From Mycolicibacterium arabiense (GTDB lineage: Bacteria; Actinomycetota; Actinomycetes; Mycobacteriales; Mycobacteriaceae): DNA of 64,000 bases. The translations under genes and the position numbers were made by a program. The stretch is from the NCBI RefSeq assembly GCF_010731815.2, contig NZ_AP022593.1, positions 124,001 through 188,000 of the forward strand, given 5' to 3'. Position 1 is the first letter of the stretch. The number at the start of each line of letters is the position of its first letter. Below are positions 1 to 11,422 of this stretch, in pieces. Below the pieces are notes generated by a model. That model searched no databases. It was not told the DNA's origin and worked only from the letters and a program-made list of their open reading frames with translations.

Positions 1-269
1 TGATCGTGGGGGCGGTGCGGTTGTCGCGGCCCCATGCGCCGTGGGCACGGTGGCGGTACACCACGCGGCCGCGAAAGATGCACACGGCGCTGGAACGCGA
101 GCGCAAGCTGCGCAGGCCCGTCGTGCAGGCGAAACTGTGGCTGCAGCACATCGTGGCCGGTGAACCGCAGTTCCCCGACGACGCGAAGGTCGACGCGGAA
201 CTCGATCGCGAGATTCATGCCGCGCCCGCCCCGGCGGTCACGGCCCCGGCTACCAGGGGAGCGGCCTGA
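1..269 (+). CDS. C-terminal end of a putative integral membrane protein (partial)
   Basis: The frame is open from the window edge to a TGA at 267-269, so only the last ~88 residues are visible. They are basic and Arg/Trp-rich (RLSRPHAPWARWRY, then a KMHTALERERKLRRP helix-like stretch) and end in an Ala/Pro tail. This fits a cytoplasmic tail following a last membrane helix. By position, directly upstream of the exoribonuclease and aroG, it is probably the Rv2180c homologue, an integral membrane protein of unknown function. The next gene starts 2 bp downstream, which suggests one transcript. The identity is inferred from synteny and a weak sequence memory. Confidence 0.5.
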   Translation, partial: IVGAVRLSRPHAPWARWRYTTRPRKMHTALERERKLRRPVVQAKLWLQHIVAGEPQFPDDAKVDAELDREIHAAPAPAVTAPATRGAA

Positions 270-271
270 GC

Positions 272-781
272 GTGCGGTACTTCTACGACACCGAGTTCAT
301 CGACGACGGCCGCACCATCGAGCTGATCTCGATCGGGGTGGCCGCCGAGGACGGCCGCGAGTACTACGCGATCTCCTCGGAGTTCGACCCCGACCGTGCA
401 GGCCCGTGGGTCCGCAAGCACGTCCTGCCCAAGCTGCCGTCACCCGCGTCGCGACAGTGGCGCTCGCGCAGGGAGATCCGGTCGGACCTCGAGGACTTCT
501 TCGACATCGACGGTGACCGGCCCATCGAACTGTGGGCGTGGGTTGGCGCATACGACCACGTGGTGCTGTGCCAGCTGTGGGGACCGATGACGGACCTGCC
601 CCCGGCGATCCCTCGGTTCACCAGGGAGTTGCGGCAGTTCTGGGAGGAACGCGGTTCGCCGAGGATGCCGCCGCGTCCGCGCGATGCCCACGACGCGCTG
701 GTCGACGCCAAGCACAACCTGCTCCGATATCGGCTGATGACGGCCGACGACGACGACGGGTCCTGGGCAGTGCGCTCCTGA
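272..781 (+). CDS. DEDDh 3'-5' exoribonuclease (Rv2179c-type, polyadenylate-specific)
   Basis: This 169-residue protein starts at GTG 272 with the RYFYDTEFI opening of the Rv2179c family. The family is an RNase T-like DEDDh exoribonuclease that degrades RNA 3' overhangs with two metal ions. The four acidic ligands and the general base are visible: D6 and E8 in DTE, D95 in GAYDH, H140 and D145 in the HDALVD motif. Length matches the family (about 168 aa). The gene follows the membrane protein by 2 bp and precedes aroG. It is distinct from oligoribonuclease Orn. Confidence 0.9.
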   Translation: MRYFYDTEFIDDGRTIELISIGVAAEDGREYYAISSEFDPDRAGPWVRKHVLPKLPSPASRQWRSRREIRSDLEDFFDIDGDRPIELWAWVGAYDHVVLCQLWGPMTDLPPAIPRFTRELRQFWEERGSPRMPPRPRDAHDALVDAKHNLLRYRLMTADDDDGSWAVRS

Positions 782-810
782 GCTGCGGGTATGCCCCGTG
801 CGGTGCCTGA

Positions 811-3398
<2,588 letters not shown>

Positions 3399-3408
3399 GC
3401 GTGCATCT

Positions 3409-3414
3409 TAGACT
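3409..3414 (+). promoter_or_regulatory. Leaderless-type -10 box (TAGACT) for the Rv2175c homologue
   Basis: TAGACT ends 7 nt before the GTG at 3422, so transcription should start at that GTG. The hexamer also lies within the 23-bp space to the pknL start, so the two divergent promoters must interleave or pknL must be read from a promoter inside this gene. The placement favours GTG 3422 over the in-frame GTG at 3401. Confidence 0.5.
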
Positions 3415-3421
3415 CGGTGCC

Positions 3422-3823
3422 GTGAGCAACATTCCGGCCGCCGATGACGTCCTCGACTCCGACGAGGCGGTCTACGACCTCCCCGCCGTCGCATCCCTTC
3501 TGCGCATCCCCGTGTCCAAGGTGATCCAGCACCTGAAGGAACGACACCTTCTGGGGGTGCGCCGAGGCGGCTCCGTCGTGGTGCCGAAGGTCTTCTTCGA
3601 GAACGGCCGCGTGGTCAAGTCGCTACCCGGTCTGCTGGTCGTGCTGCACGACGGAGGATTCGAGGACACCGAGATCGTGCGGTGGTTGTTCACCCCGGAC
3701 GAGTCGCTCACGGTCATCCGCGACGGCGGCACGGCGCCTCAGTCCAACGCCCGGCCGGTCGACGCGCTGCACTCGCATCAGGCGCGAGAGGTCGTGCGGC
3801 GCGCCCAGGCGATGGCATATTGA
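3422..3823 (+). CDS. DNA-binding protein, PknL substrate (Rv2175c family)
   Basis: This small winged helix-turn-helix protein of 133 residues is counted from GTG 3422 (an in-frame GTG at 3401 would add seven). The VYDLPAVASLLRIPVSKV segment is the HTH, followed by basic residues and the conserved C-terminus SNARPVDALHSHQAREVVRR. In M. tuberculosis, Rv2175c binds DNA and is phosphorylated by PknL near its N-terminus, which lowers DNA binding. The N-terminus here has fewer residues before the HTH and no obvious Thr at the equivalent position, so that control may differ. It diverges from pknL. Confidence 0.9.
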   Translation: MSNIPAADDVLDSDEAVYDLPAVASLLRIPVSKVIQHLKERHLLGVRRGGSVVVPKVFFENGRVVKSLPGLLVVLHDGGFEDTEIVRWLFTPDESLTVIRDGGTAPQSNARPVDALHSHQAREVVRRAQAMAY

Positions 3824-3841
3824 CCGTGCCACGGTCGTGGC

Positions 3842-5359
3842 CTACTGACGTTCCATGGTCGCCGGCTCCGCGGTGTGCGACAGCGAGTACCACGCCGCCA
3901 GTGCGCACGCCGTCGCCAGCAGCACGTGGATCCAGGAGTACATCCCGTGTGAGCCATCGGGTTTGAAGATGACCATGATCCACGTCGAGAACCCGGCGAT
4001 CACCGCGATCCCGGCCCGGCTCTGAGCCAGCGCCGACAGGATCGCCAGCGGCCAGGTGTAGTACCAGGGGAGCGCGGCAGGCACGAACAGCACGACCACC
4101 AGCATGGCCGCCGCGATGCCGGTCAGCGCCTCGCGGTCGTCGTGCCGGTAGCGCCACCACAGCAGTGGCAGCGCGATCGCGATCGTCGCGACGCCGATGA
4201 TCCGGGTGACTTCGAGCACGGCGTAGAAGTTGACCGGCAGGAACAGCCCTCCGATCACGTTGACCAGGTTCGCCGCGGCGGTCGGGAGCGTGAGCCAGTT
4301 GATGATCTTCACCGACCCGGCCAGCGCGGTGAGCCAGCCGAGGCCCACCCCGGCCAGCAGTGAGACCACGGCGAAGACGGCCACGAAGATCGCGGCCGAC
4401 GCCGCCGTCGCGACCGCGAACGCGCGCACCGGGCCCAACTGCCGTTTCTCGCGCAACCGGTGCATCCACATCCACACCATGAACGGCAGCGCGATGCCCG
4501 CGGTCGCCTTCACCGCGACGGCCAGCGCGATCAGCGTGACGCCCCAACCCGGCCGGTCTCCGAGCGTCAGAGCGATGGCGGCCATCATCAGGCCGACCAT
4601 CAGCATCTCGTTGTGCACGCCACCCATCAGGTGGATGATCACCAGCGGATTGAGCACGCAGATCCACAGCGCCGCAGGGCCGTTGGCACCGATGCGGCGG
4701 GCCACCCTGGGCGCCGCCCAGATCAGCAGCACCAGCCCCGGCAGCATGCACAACCGCAGCAGCATCGTGCCCGCGACCACGTGATCGCCGACGATCAGCG
4801 TGACGAACTTCGCGATCAGGATGAACGCGGGGCCGTACGGCGCGGTGGTGGTGGTCCAGATCGGGCTGACGTTGTCCAGCAGCGAGTTCACGTTGTCGAC
4901 CGGCCCCACCGCGTACGGGTCGAGACCGTCGCGCAGCAGGGCCCCCTGCGCCAGGTAGGAGTAGGTGTCGCGGCTGAACACCGGCACGCTCAGCAGCAGC
5001 GGTGCCAGCCAGAACCCGGTCGTCGCCACCATCGTGTACTCGGTGACGGTGTGGGCGATGACGCGCCTGCCCAACCACAGCCACGACACCAGCATCACCG
5101 CGACGCCGCCCCACAGCAGCAGTGACGACACCACCAGGCCGTGGCCGAACCGCAGCCACGACATGCCCATCGACTCGAGCAGGGGATCGTGCAGGCGCGT
5201 GCTGCCTGCGCCGAGCCCCCCGAGGGTGATCAGACACGCGCCGAGGAAGCCCAGGCGTGCCGGTTTGCCGTCGGGGGACCGGATGAAGTCGACGAGGCCC
5301 GACACTCCCTTGCGGGGACGGGATTCCGACTCCTGCGTCGGTGCGGAGGACGTGGCCAT
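3842..5359 (-). CDS. mptA: Alpha-(1->6)-mannosyltransferase MptA
   Basis: This 505-residue polytopic GT-C glycosyltransferase is homologous to Rv2174/MptA. It extends the alpha-1,6-mannan backbone of lipomannan and lipoarabinomannan on the periplasmic side using polyprenyl-phosphate mannose. Many hydrophobic helices follow a cytoplasmic N-terminus rich in Ser/Glu/Arg. The loop after the first two helices carries STRLHDPLLESMGMSWLRFGHG, typical of the family. It starts 5 bp after idsA2 ends, which implies co-transcription. That pairing makes sense because the enzyme uses a prenyl-linked donor. Confidence 0.93.
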   Translation of the reverse strand: MATSSAPTQESESRPRKGVSGLVDFIRSPDGKPARLGFLGACLITLGGLGAGSTRLHDPLLESMGMSWLRFGHGLVVSSLLLWGGVAVMLVSWLWLGRRVIAHTVTEYTMVATTGFWLAPLLLSVPVFSRDTYSYLAQGALLRDGLDPYAVGPVDNVNSLLDNVSPIWTTTTAPYGPAFILIAKFVTLIVGDHVVAGTMLLRLCMLPGLVLLIWAAPRVARRIGANGPAALWICVLNPLVIIHLMGGVHNEMLMVGLMMAAIALTLGDRPGWGVTLIALAVAVKATAGIALPFMVWMWMHRLREKRQLGPVRAFAVATAASAAIFVAVFAVVSLLAGVGLGWLTALAGSVKIINWLTLPTAAANLVNVIGGLFLPVNFYAVLEVTRIIGVATIAIALPLLWWRYRHDDREALTGIAAAMLVVVLFVPAALPWYYTWPLAILSALAQSRAGIAVIAGFSTWIMVIFKPDGSHGMYSWIHVLLATACALAAWYSLSHTAEPATMERQ

Positions 5360-5364
5360 GGGCG

Positions 5365-6528
<1,164 letters not shown>

Positions 6529-7209
6529 CTAGCGCGCAGGGTCTTGCGGGTTGGCGAGGACGGGGCTGCGGTCCCTGCTGTTCCACGCCAGGGCACCGAT
6601 CACCCCGGCGACGAGGAACGAACCGACCGTCAGCCAGATGGCTGCACCGGTGAAGGAGCGCGCGCTCGGATCGGTGTACCGGGCTTGGGCGTTCATGGTG
6701 CTGACGACGCCGGGCCGGAGCTTCCACTCGACGATCTCGGTCGACACCTGGTCGCCGTTGGTGGAGGTCACCTCGCCGGGGAACGACACGCTCAGCGAGA
6801 CGTCGGCCTCGGAATCACTGAGCGACGTCAGGTCGGCACGGCCTTCCAGGATGACGAGATCGCCTGCCCTGCGGAGGTTGATGTCGACGCCCGCGGCGTC
6901 GCGGTTCATGCCCGCCAGCTGCGGCAGTTCGGCGAACGTGAGGTCGGAGAACACGGCCTGGGTGCCCACGAAGTCGTCGCGCGAATAGGGCGACACCGAC
7001 ACCTTGTTGCTGAACGGCAACGTGTTGAGCAGCTGCGGTCCCTTGTCGTCGGCGTTGCGGGGTTTCGCGGCCGCGACGATCTGGCCGGAGACCCGGTCGT
7101 CGGGCGAGACGGTGATCGAGGCCCGGACCCGCACGCAGCCCGCGGCGGTCGGCACGATGATCAGAAGGAGGAGCAGGGCCAGCAGCCGCTGGCGACGCCT
7201 GGCGTGCAC
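6529..7209 (-). CDS. lppM: Lipoprotein LppM
   Basis: From the GTG at 7209 this is 226 residues, as in Rv2171 (227). A basic N-terminus (HARRRQR), a Leu-rich signal helix and the lipobox TAAGC indicate a lipoprotein. A single hydrophobic helix near the C-terminus (about 192-212) anchors it a second time, followed by a short basic tail. In M. tuberculosis LppM is linked to phagosome blocking. An in-frame TTG at 7248 overlaps the GNAT stop (TTGA), but it would put 13 charged residues ahead of the signal peptide, so the internal GTG is preferred. Confidence 0.88.
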   Translation of the reverse strand: MHARRRQRLLALLLLLIIVPTAAGCVRVRASITVSPDDRVSGQIVAAAKPRNADDKGPQLLNTLPFSNKVSVSPYSRDDFVGTQAVFSDLTFAELPQLAGMNRDAAGVDINLRRAGDLVILEGRADLTSLSDSEADVSLSVSFPGEVTSTNGDQVSTEIVEWKLRPGVVSTMNAQARYTDPSARSFTGAAIWLTVGSFLVAGVIGALAWNSRDRSPVLANPQDPAR

Positions 7210-7244
7210 CCGGTCATCGTGCCAGACCAGGCGGATCGAGGAGC

Positions 7245-7853
7245 TCAAAGGGGCAGGCTGCGGCCCAGGATCGCGAACGGACGCGGATCACCGGCGAAGT
7301 GGTAGCCGCGGATCACGTCGGCGAATCCCAGTCTGCGGTACAGCCGCCAGGCCCGGTTGGCCTCGCCGTTGATCTCCGGCGTCGACAGCAGTACGTGCGA
7401 TTCCGTGCGGCCGTCGAGGAGTCGACGGGCCAGCGCCTCGCCGAGGCCGCGACCCTGCGCGCTGGGCCGGATGTGCAGTTCGGTCAGTTCGAAGTAGCTC
7501 GTCATCAGGTCGGAGATACGGCCGGCGTCGGTGCCGCCGCGCCGAAGACCTGCGACGACCTGCTGCTGCCACCACTGGTCGGGGGCACCGCAGTAGCCGT
7601 AGGCCACGCCGAGCATGGGCGCCGACGCGATGGCCTCGGGGGAGTCGGGCGCTTCGCCGGTGCTGCCGTCGGTCGCCGTCTCGACGACCGCGACCGCCTT
7701 CCAACCGTGGCGCCGCGTGTGCTCCAGCCACATCGAGGCACGCTGTTCCTCGGTGCCGCGGGGGTAGCGCATCGCTTCGACGTAGACGGCGAGCGCGTCG
7801 CGAAGCCGCCGCTGCATGTCGGCCGGTGACAGGTCGATCAGAAACGTCGCCAA
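7245..7853 (-). CDS. GNAT-family N-acetyltransferase (Rv2170 homologue)
   Basis: This 202-residue acetyltransferase starts at a TTG. The acetyl-CoA motif A is clear (RPSAQGRGLGEALARRLL), preceded by the beta strand ELTELHI and followed by NRAWRLYRRLGF, the motif B helix and strand. The sequence tracks Rv2170 almost end to end, including YGYCGAPDQWWQQQVV and the C-terminus RPFAILGRSLPL. Rv2170 has been reported as a lysine acetyltransferase acting on isocitrate dehydrogenase. It is the first gene of the minus-strand set GNAT-lppM-idsA2-mptA. Confidence 0.9.
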   Translation of the reverse strand: MATFLIDLSPADMQRRLRDALAVYVEAMRYPRGTEEQRASMWLEHTRRHGWKAVAVVETATDGSTGEAPDSPEAIASAPMLGVAYGYCGAPDQWWQQQVVAGLRRGGTDAGRISDLMTSYFELTELHIRPSAQGRGLGEALARRLLDGRTESHVLLSTPEINGEANRAWRLYRRLGFADVIRGYHFAGDPRPFAILGRSLPL

Positions 7854-8077
7854 CGCCGGTTGCCCTTCACGGTTCGAACTCCGAAATCGTTCTCATCATC
7901 GACTGCTCGACGTGGTATCTCGCCCACTCGCAGCGGGCCGTACAATCGAGCATTGAACTAGGTGGTACGGCTCAGATTGACCTCGTATCATCAGTGTTGG
8001 GTGTCCGTCGATGCGGGCATACCCGACGTTATACGAGTTCGAACGAACTACGGCCCGCGGCAATTAGGGAGGCACGG

Positions 8078-8482
8078 ATGCCACTCTCCGATCATGAGCA
8101 GCGCATGCTCGACCAGATCGAGAGCGCTCTCTACGCCGAGGACCCCAAGTTCGCGTCGAGCGTTCGCGGGGGAAACCTGCGGGCACCCTCGGCGCGGCGC
8201 AGGCTCCAGGGCGGAGTGCTGTTCGTGCTCGGACTGGCGCTCCTGGTTGCCGGCATTGCGTTGCGGGCCACGTGGATCGGGAGTCTGCCCGTTCTCTCCG
8301 TGGTCGGGTTCATCGTGATGTTCGGTGGCGTGGTGTTCGCGATCACCGGGCCGCGCGTCGCCGGTGGCCGAGACAAGTCGGCACCCGAGACCGGGTCGGC
8401 ACGGCCCCGCAAGGCCAAGGGTTCGGGCGGTTCCTTCACCAGTCGCATGGAGGACCGGTTCCGCCGCCGGTTCGACGAGTAG
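8078..8482 (+). CDS. DUF3040 membrane protein (Rv2169c homologue)
   Basis: This is a 134-residue protein. PLSDHEQRMLDQIESAL is the diagnostic opening of DUF3040, followed by two hydrophobic helices (about residues 46-64 and 69-88) and a basic C-terminal tail ending RMEDRFRRRFDE. ATG 8078 is chosen for this opening and for the purine-rich GGGAGG just upstream. The function of the family is unknown. Its place directly before mraZ is conserved in mycobacteria. A hairpin terminator follows it. Confidence 0.9.
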   Translation: MPLSDHEQRMLDQIESALYAEDPKFASSVRGGNLRAPSARRRLQGGVLFVLGLALLVAGIALRATWIGSLPVLSVVGFIVMFGGVVFAITGPRVAGGRDKSAPETGSARPRKAKGSGGSFTSRMEDRFRRRFDE

Positions 8483-8500
8483 TCACCGTCCTCCCGCCAC

Positions 8501-8533
8501 AGGGGTAGCTCCGCAAGGGGCTGCCCCTTTTTT
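8501..8533 (+). terminator. Rho-independent terminator after the DUF3040 gene
   Basis: GGGGTAGC pairs with GCTGCCCC across a short loop, with one G-T wobble, and a run of six T follows. It lies 19 bp after the DUF3040 stop. It separates that transcript from the dcw cluster promoter downstream. Confidence 0.75.
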
Positions 8534-8842
8534 CCATGTCTCGACACGCCGGGCGCACTGCGGCAGCCGGGGCGGAGGGCGTCGTTTCCCCCACCACGCC
8601 CCACTTTCGGCTGGAGTCGCCCGAGCTGCGGTTATCCGTCACGAACTGGTCATCGGTGTGCCCACTGCCGGCCGCCAGCCGCGCGTCAGTGGTGGTTGGT
8701 GGGGCGGAGGGGAGAACTTGCACCGCGAAGTGGAACAAAGTGGGGGATTGTGGGGTAAAGTGGCGCTCAGCGGAGCGAAAGAGGCTCCGGTACGGCGGGC
8801 AGAAGCGCAGCGACTCGGGATTGAACCGGGGGAGGTAGCGGG
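8534..8842 (+). other. Long leader/control region upstream of mraZ
   Basis: This ~310-bp stretch has no convincing gene. It holds the MraZ-type repeats at 8731-8765, a purine-rich segment, and the mraZ ribosome binding site (GGGGGAGGTAGCGGG just before ATG 8843). The size fits the main dcw promoter region. Start sites cannot be placed from sequence alone. Confidence 0.6.
8731..8765 (+). promoter_or_regulatory. MraZ operator: four TGGNN direct repeats at 10-bp spacing
   Basis: TGGAA, TGGGG, TGGGG and TGGCG begin at exactly 8731, 8741, 8751 and 8761. Three are preceded by AAG and one by TTG. In E. coli and other bacteria the MraZ ring binds TGGGN repeats separated by 5 nt upstream of mraZ and represses the dcw operon. 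Phase, number and place match that model, so autoregulation by the mraZ product encoded 78 bp downstream is likely. Confidence 0.8.
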
Positions 8843-9274
8843 ATGTTTCTCGGCACCTACACGCCAAAGCTCGATGACAAGGGGCGGCTCACGCTGCCCG
8901 CCAAGTTCCGCGACGCACTGGCAGGGGGGTTGATGGTCACCAAGAGCCAAGACCACAGCCTCGCCGTGTACCCCCGTGCGGAGTTCGAAGCACTCGCGGA
9001 GCGTCTGACGCAGGCATCGCGGAGCAATCCGGAGGCCAGGGCCTACCTGCGAAACCTCGCCGCGGCGACCGACGAACAGCATCCGGACGCCCAAGGCCGG
9101 ATCACGCTGACGGCCGATCATCGCCGGTACGCGAACCTGACCAAGGAATGCGTGGTCACCGGTTCGATCACGTACCTGGAGATCTGGGACGCCCAAGCCT
9201 GGCAGGAATACCAGGCAGCCCACGAAGAGAACTTCTCCGCGGCCAGCGATGAAACTCTGCGCGACATCATCTGA
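8843..9274 (+). CDS. mraZ: Transcriptional regulator MraZ
   Basis: This is a 143-residue protein with two SpoVT/AbrB-like repeats. The first is [23 protein letters not shown], the second [16 protein letters not shown]. Both carry the DxxGR signature that contacts DNA. MraZ forms octameric or dodecameric rings and represses transcription of its own operon. Length equals the M. tuberculosis protein (Rv2166c). A strong purine-rich site precedes ATG 8843. It is the first gene of the division and cell wall cluster and overlaps the longest reading of rsmH by 26 bp. Confidence 0.96.
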   Translation: MFLGTYTPKLDDKGRLTLPAKFRDALAGGLMVTKSQDHSLAVYPRAEFEALAERLTQASRSNPEARAYLRNLAAATDEQHPDAQGRITLTADHRRYANLTKECVVTGSITYLEIWDAQAWQEYQAAHEENFSAASDETLRDII

Positions 9275-10415
9275 TCCGGAGGCCAACCCTGCCGATGCCC
9301 GTGTCTCGTGGCCTCTGTCCGAACCGACCCTGACGTACTTCCCCGACGCCAGGTTCGCGATCTCGGACAGGGACCTCGAGACAGGGGCACGACATCTTCT
9401 GCGGCGCACTGAGGGGAGGCCGGTTCCGATGCCCGACTCGACTACCGGCCCCGACCGCACGCCGCACGTACCCGTGCTGCTGGACCGCTGCGTCGAACTG
9501 CTCACGCCGGCATTGACCCGGCGCAGCCCGGACGGCAGCGGTGCCGTCCTCGTCGACGCCACGCTCGGCGCAGGCGGCCACGCCGAACGCTTCCTCACCG
9601 ACCTCCCCGGTCTCCGGCTCGTCGGCCTCGACCGCGACCCGTCGGCACTGGCGATCGCAGGGGAGCGGCTCGCGCCCTTCTCCGATCGCGTGCGGTTGGT
9701 TCGCACCCGCTACGACGGCTACTGGGACGACCGCAGCGAGGGGGCGATCGACGGCGTGCTGTTCGACCTCGGGGTGTCCTCCATGCAGCTGGACCGGGTC
9801 GAGCGCGGCTTCTCCTACTCCCACGACGCGCCGCTGGACATGCGGATGGACCCCGATGCGCCGCTGACCGCCGCCGACATCGTCAACACCTACGACGTGA
9901 AGGCCCTGGCCCGGGTCCTGCGTGATTACGGCGACGAGCGCTTCGCCTCCAGGATCGCCGCCGAGATCGGCCGCAGGCGTGCCCGGAACCCGTTGCGCAC
10001 CACCGGCGAACTGGTCGAGGTGCTGTACGCGTCGATTCCCGCCGCGACCCGCCGCACCGGCGGTCACCCTGGCAAGCGCACCTTCCAGGCGCTGCGCACC
10101 GCGGTCAACGGCGAGCTGGACTCGCTGCGCGACGCCCTGCCCGCCTCGCTCGACGCGCTGGCCGTCGGCGGCCGCGTCGTGGTGATGGCCTACCAGTCCC
10201 TCGAGGACAAGATCGTCAAGACGGTGTTCACCGCCGCCACGGCGTCTCGTTCACCCGAGGGTCTGCCTGTCGAACTACCGGGCTACGAGCCCGAGTTCGC
10301 CTCGCTCACCCGCGGCGCCGAGAAGGCGCCCCAAACGGAGATCGATATGAACCCCCGCAGTGCATCGGTTCGGCTGCGCGCGCTGGAGAAGGTCGTTGGA
10401 AGGGAAGTGTCGTGA
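9249..10415 (+). CDS. rsmH: 16S rRNA (cytosine1402-N4)-methyltransferase RsmH
   Basis: This SAM-dependent methyltransferase modifies C1402 in the ribosomal P site. Motifs are [14 protein letters not shown] (SAM loop), [25 protein letters not shown] and [19 protein letters not shown]. From ATG 9249 it has 388 residues. The core begins at [13 protein letters not shown] (about residue 73), and an in-frame ATG at 9429 would give a compact 328-aa protein. The longer start is favoured because the segment [16 protein letters not shown] resembles the N-terminus annotated in M. tuberculosis. The stop overlaps the ftsL-like gene by 4 bp. Confidence 0.92.
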   Translation: MKLCATSSDPEANPADARVSWPLSEPTLTYFPDARFAISDRDLETGARHLLRRTEGRPVPMPDSTTGPDRTPHVPVLLDRCVELLTPALTRRSPDGSGAVLVDATLGAGGHAERFLTDLPGLRLVGLDRDPSALAIAGERLAPFSDRVRLVRTRYDGYWDDRSEGAIDGVLFDLGVSSMQLDRVERGFSYSHDAPLDMRMDPDAPLTAADIVNTYDVKALARVLRDYGDERFASRIAAEIGRRRARNPLRTTGELVEVLYASIPAATRRTGGHPGKRTFQALRTAVNGELDSLRDALPASLDALAVGGRVVVMAYQSLEDKIVKTVFTAATASRSPEGLPVELPGYEPEFASLTRGAEKAPQTEIDMNPRSASVRLRALEKVVGREVS

Positions 10416-11422
10416 TGGCCAAGCGGAGAGAACCAGTGCGTCGCGGGGGCAAGCAAGGCGACGGCAAGGTGCGCAGGCCGGCCCGTGACGGTGCCGTCGC
10501 GCGCCGGGCCGCCGACGCTCCGACCCGAGGCCGCCGGCCGGTGCGCGACCAGCGCCCGCCGCGGTCCAAGGGATCGGGCCCCGGCACCAGCCCGATGCAG
10601 CGGCCCACCGACGCGCCGGGACGGCCGAAGAACGCCGCCCAGGCCAAGGCCAGGGCCAAGGCGCGAAAGGCGAAGGCGCCGAAGATCGTCCGGCCGCCGC
10701 TGCGCGAGCGGATCCTGATCAGGCTCTCCGCCATCGAATTCAACCCACGCCACCTGGTCAGCCGGGTTCCGTTCGTGGTGCTGGTGATCGGCGCCCTCGG
10801 CCTCGGTCTCGGCGTCACGCTGTGGCTGTCGACCGACGCGGCCGAGCGGTCCTACGAACTCGGCCACGCCCGGGAGACGAACCAGGCGCTGCTGCAACAG
10901 AAGGAAGCGCTCGAGCGCGACGTGCTCGAAGCCCAGGCCGCCCCTGCGCTCGCGGAGTCGGCGCGCCAGCTCGGCATGATCCCGTCGCGCGATACCGCGC
11001 ACCTGGTTCAGGACCCGACGGGTGCCTGGATCGTGGTCGGCACGCCGAAGCCGGCCGAGGGCGTTCAGCCCCCGCCGCTCAACGCCCCGATCCCCGAGCC
11101 CGGCCCGCCGGCCCCGCCGCCGCCGCCCGCGCCCCGCGTCGTCGAACCGCGTGAGCTGGCCGTGCGAATCCCGGCCCGCCCCGCGACCGCAGCCAACCCG
11201 GAGGTCCCGACCGTCGCCTCCGCGCCGCTGCCCGGTGGTGTCCCGGCAGCCAATGGCGCGCCCGACGCGGCGCACCTTCCCATCCCCGAGGCGCCCGCGC
11301 TGCCCGGTCCCGCCGTCGAGGCCGCCCCGCCTGCGCCGCCGGCCGCGCCGCCCGCACTGGAGGTCCCGCCGCCCGCTCCGGTCGACCCCGCCGCAGCACC
11401 CGTTCCCGGAGCACCGGCATGA
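10412..11422 (+). CDS. ftsL: FtsL-like, Pro-rich membrane division protein (Rv2164c homologue)
   Basis: This is a 336-residue bitopic protein. Residues 1-100 are very basic and disordered in look. A hydrophobic helix follows at about 109-132 ([21 protein letters not shown]), then a short coiled coil of about 40 residues ([24 protein letters not shown]), as in FtsL/DivIC. The rest is a long Pro/Ala-rich extracytoplasmic tail. Both place (between rsmH and pbpB) and topology match the actinobacterial FtsL. It should recruit FtsQ, FtsB and PbpB to the septum. The sequence overlaps pbpB by 4 bp (ATGA). Confidence 0.85.
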   Translation: MMAKRREPVRRGGKQGDGKVRRPARDGAVARRAADAPTRGRRPVRDQRPPRSKGSGPGTSPMQRPTDAPGRPKNAAQAKARAKARKAKAPKIVRPPLRERILIRLSAIEFNPRHLVSRVPFVVLVIGALGLGLGVTLWLSTDAAERSYELGHARETNQALLQQKEALERDVLEAQAAPALAESARQLGMIPSRDTAHLVQDPTGAWIVVGTPKPAEGVQPPPLNAPIPEPGPPAPPPPPAPRVVEPRELAVRIPARPATAANPEVPTVASAPLPGGVPAANGAPDAAHLPIPEAPALPGPAVEAAPPAPPAAPPALEVPPPAPVDPAAAPVPGAPA

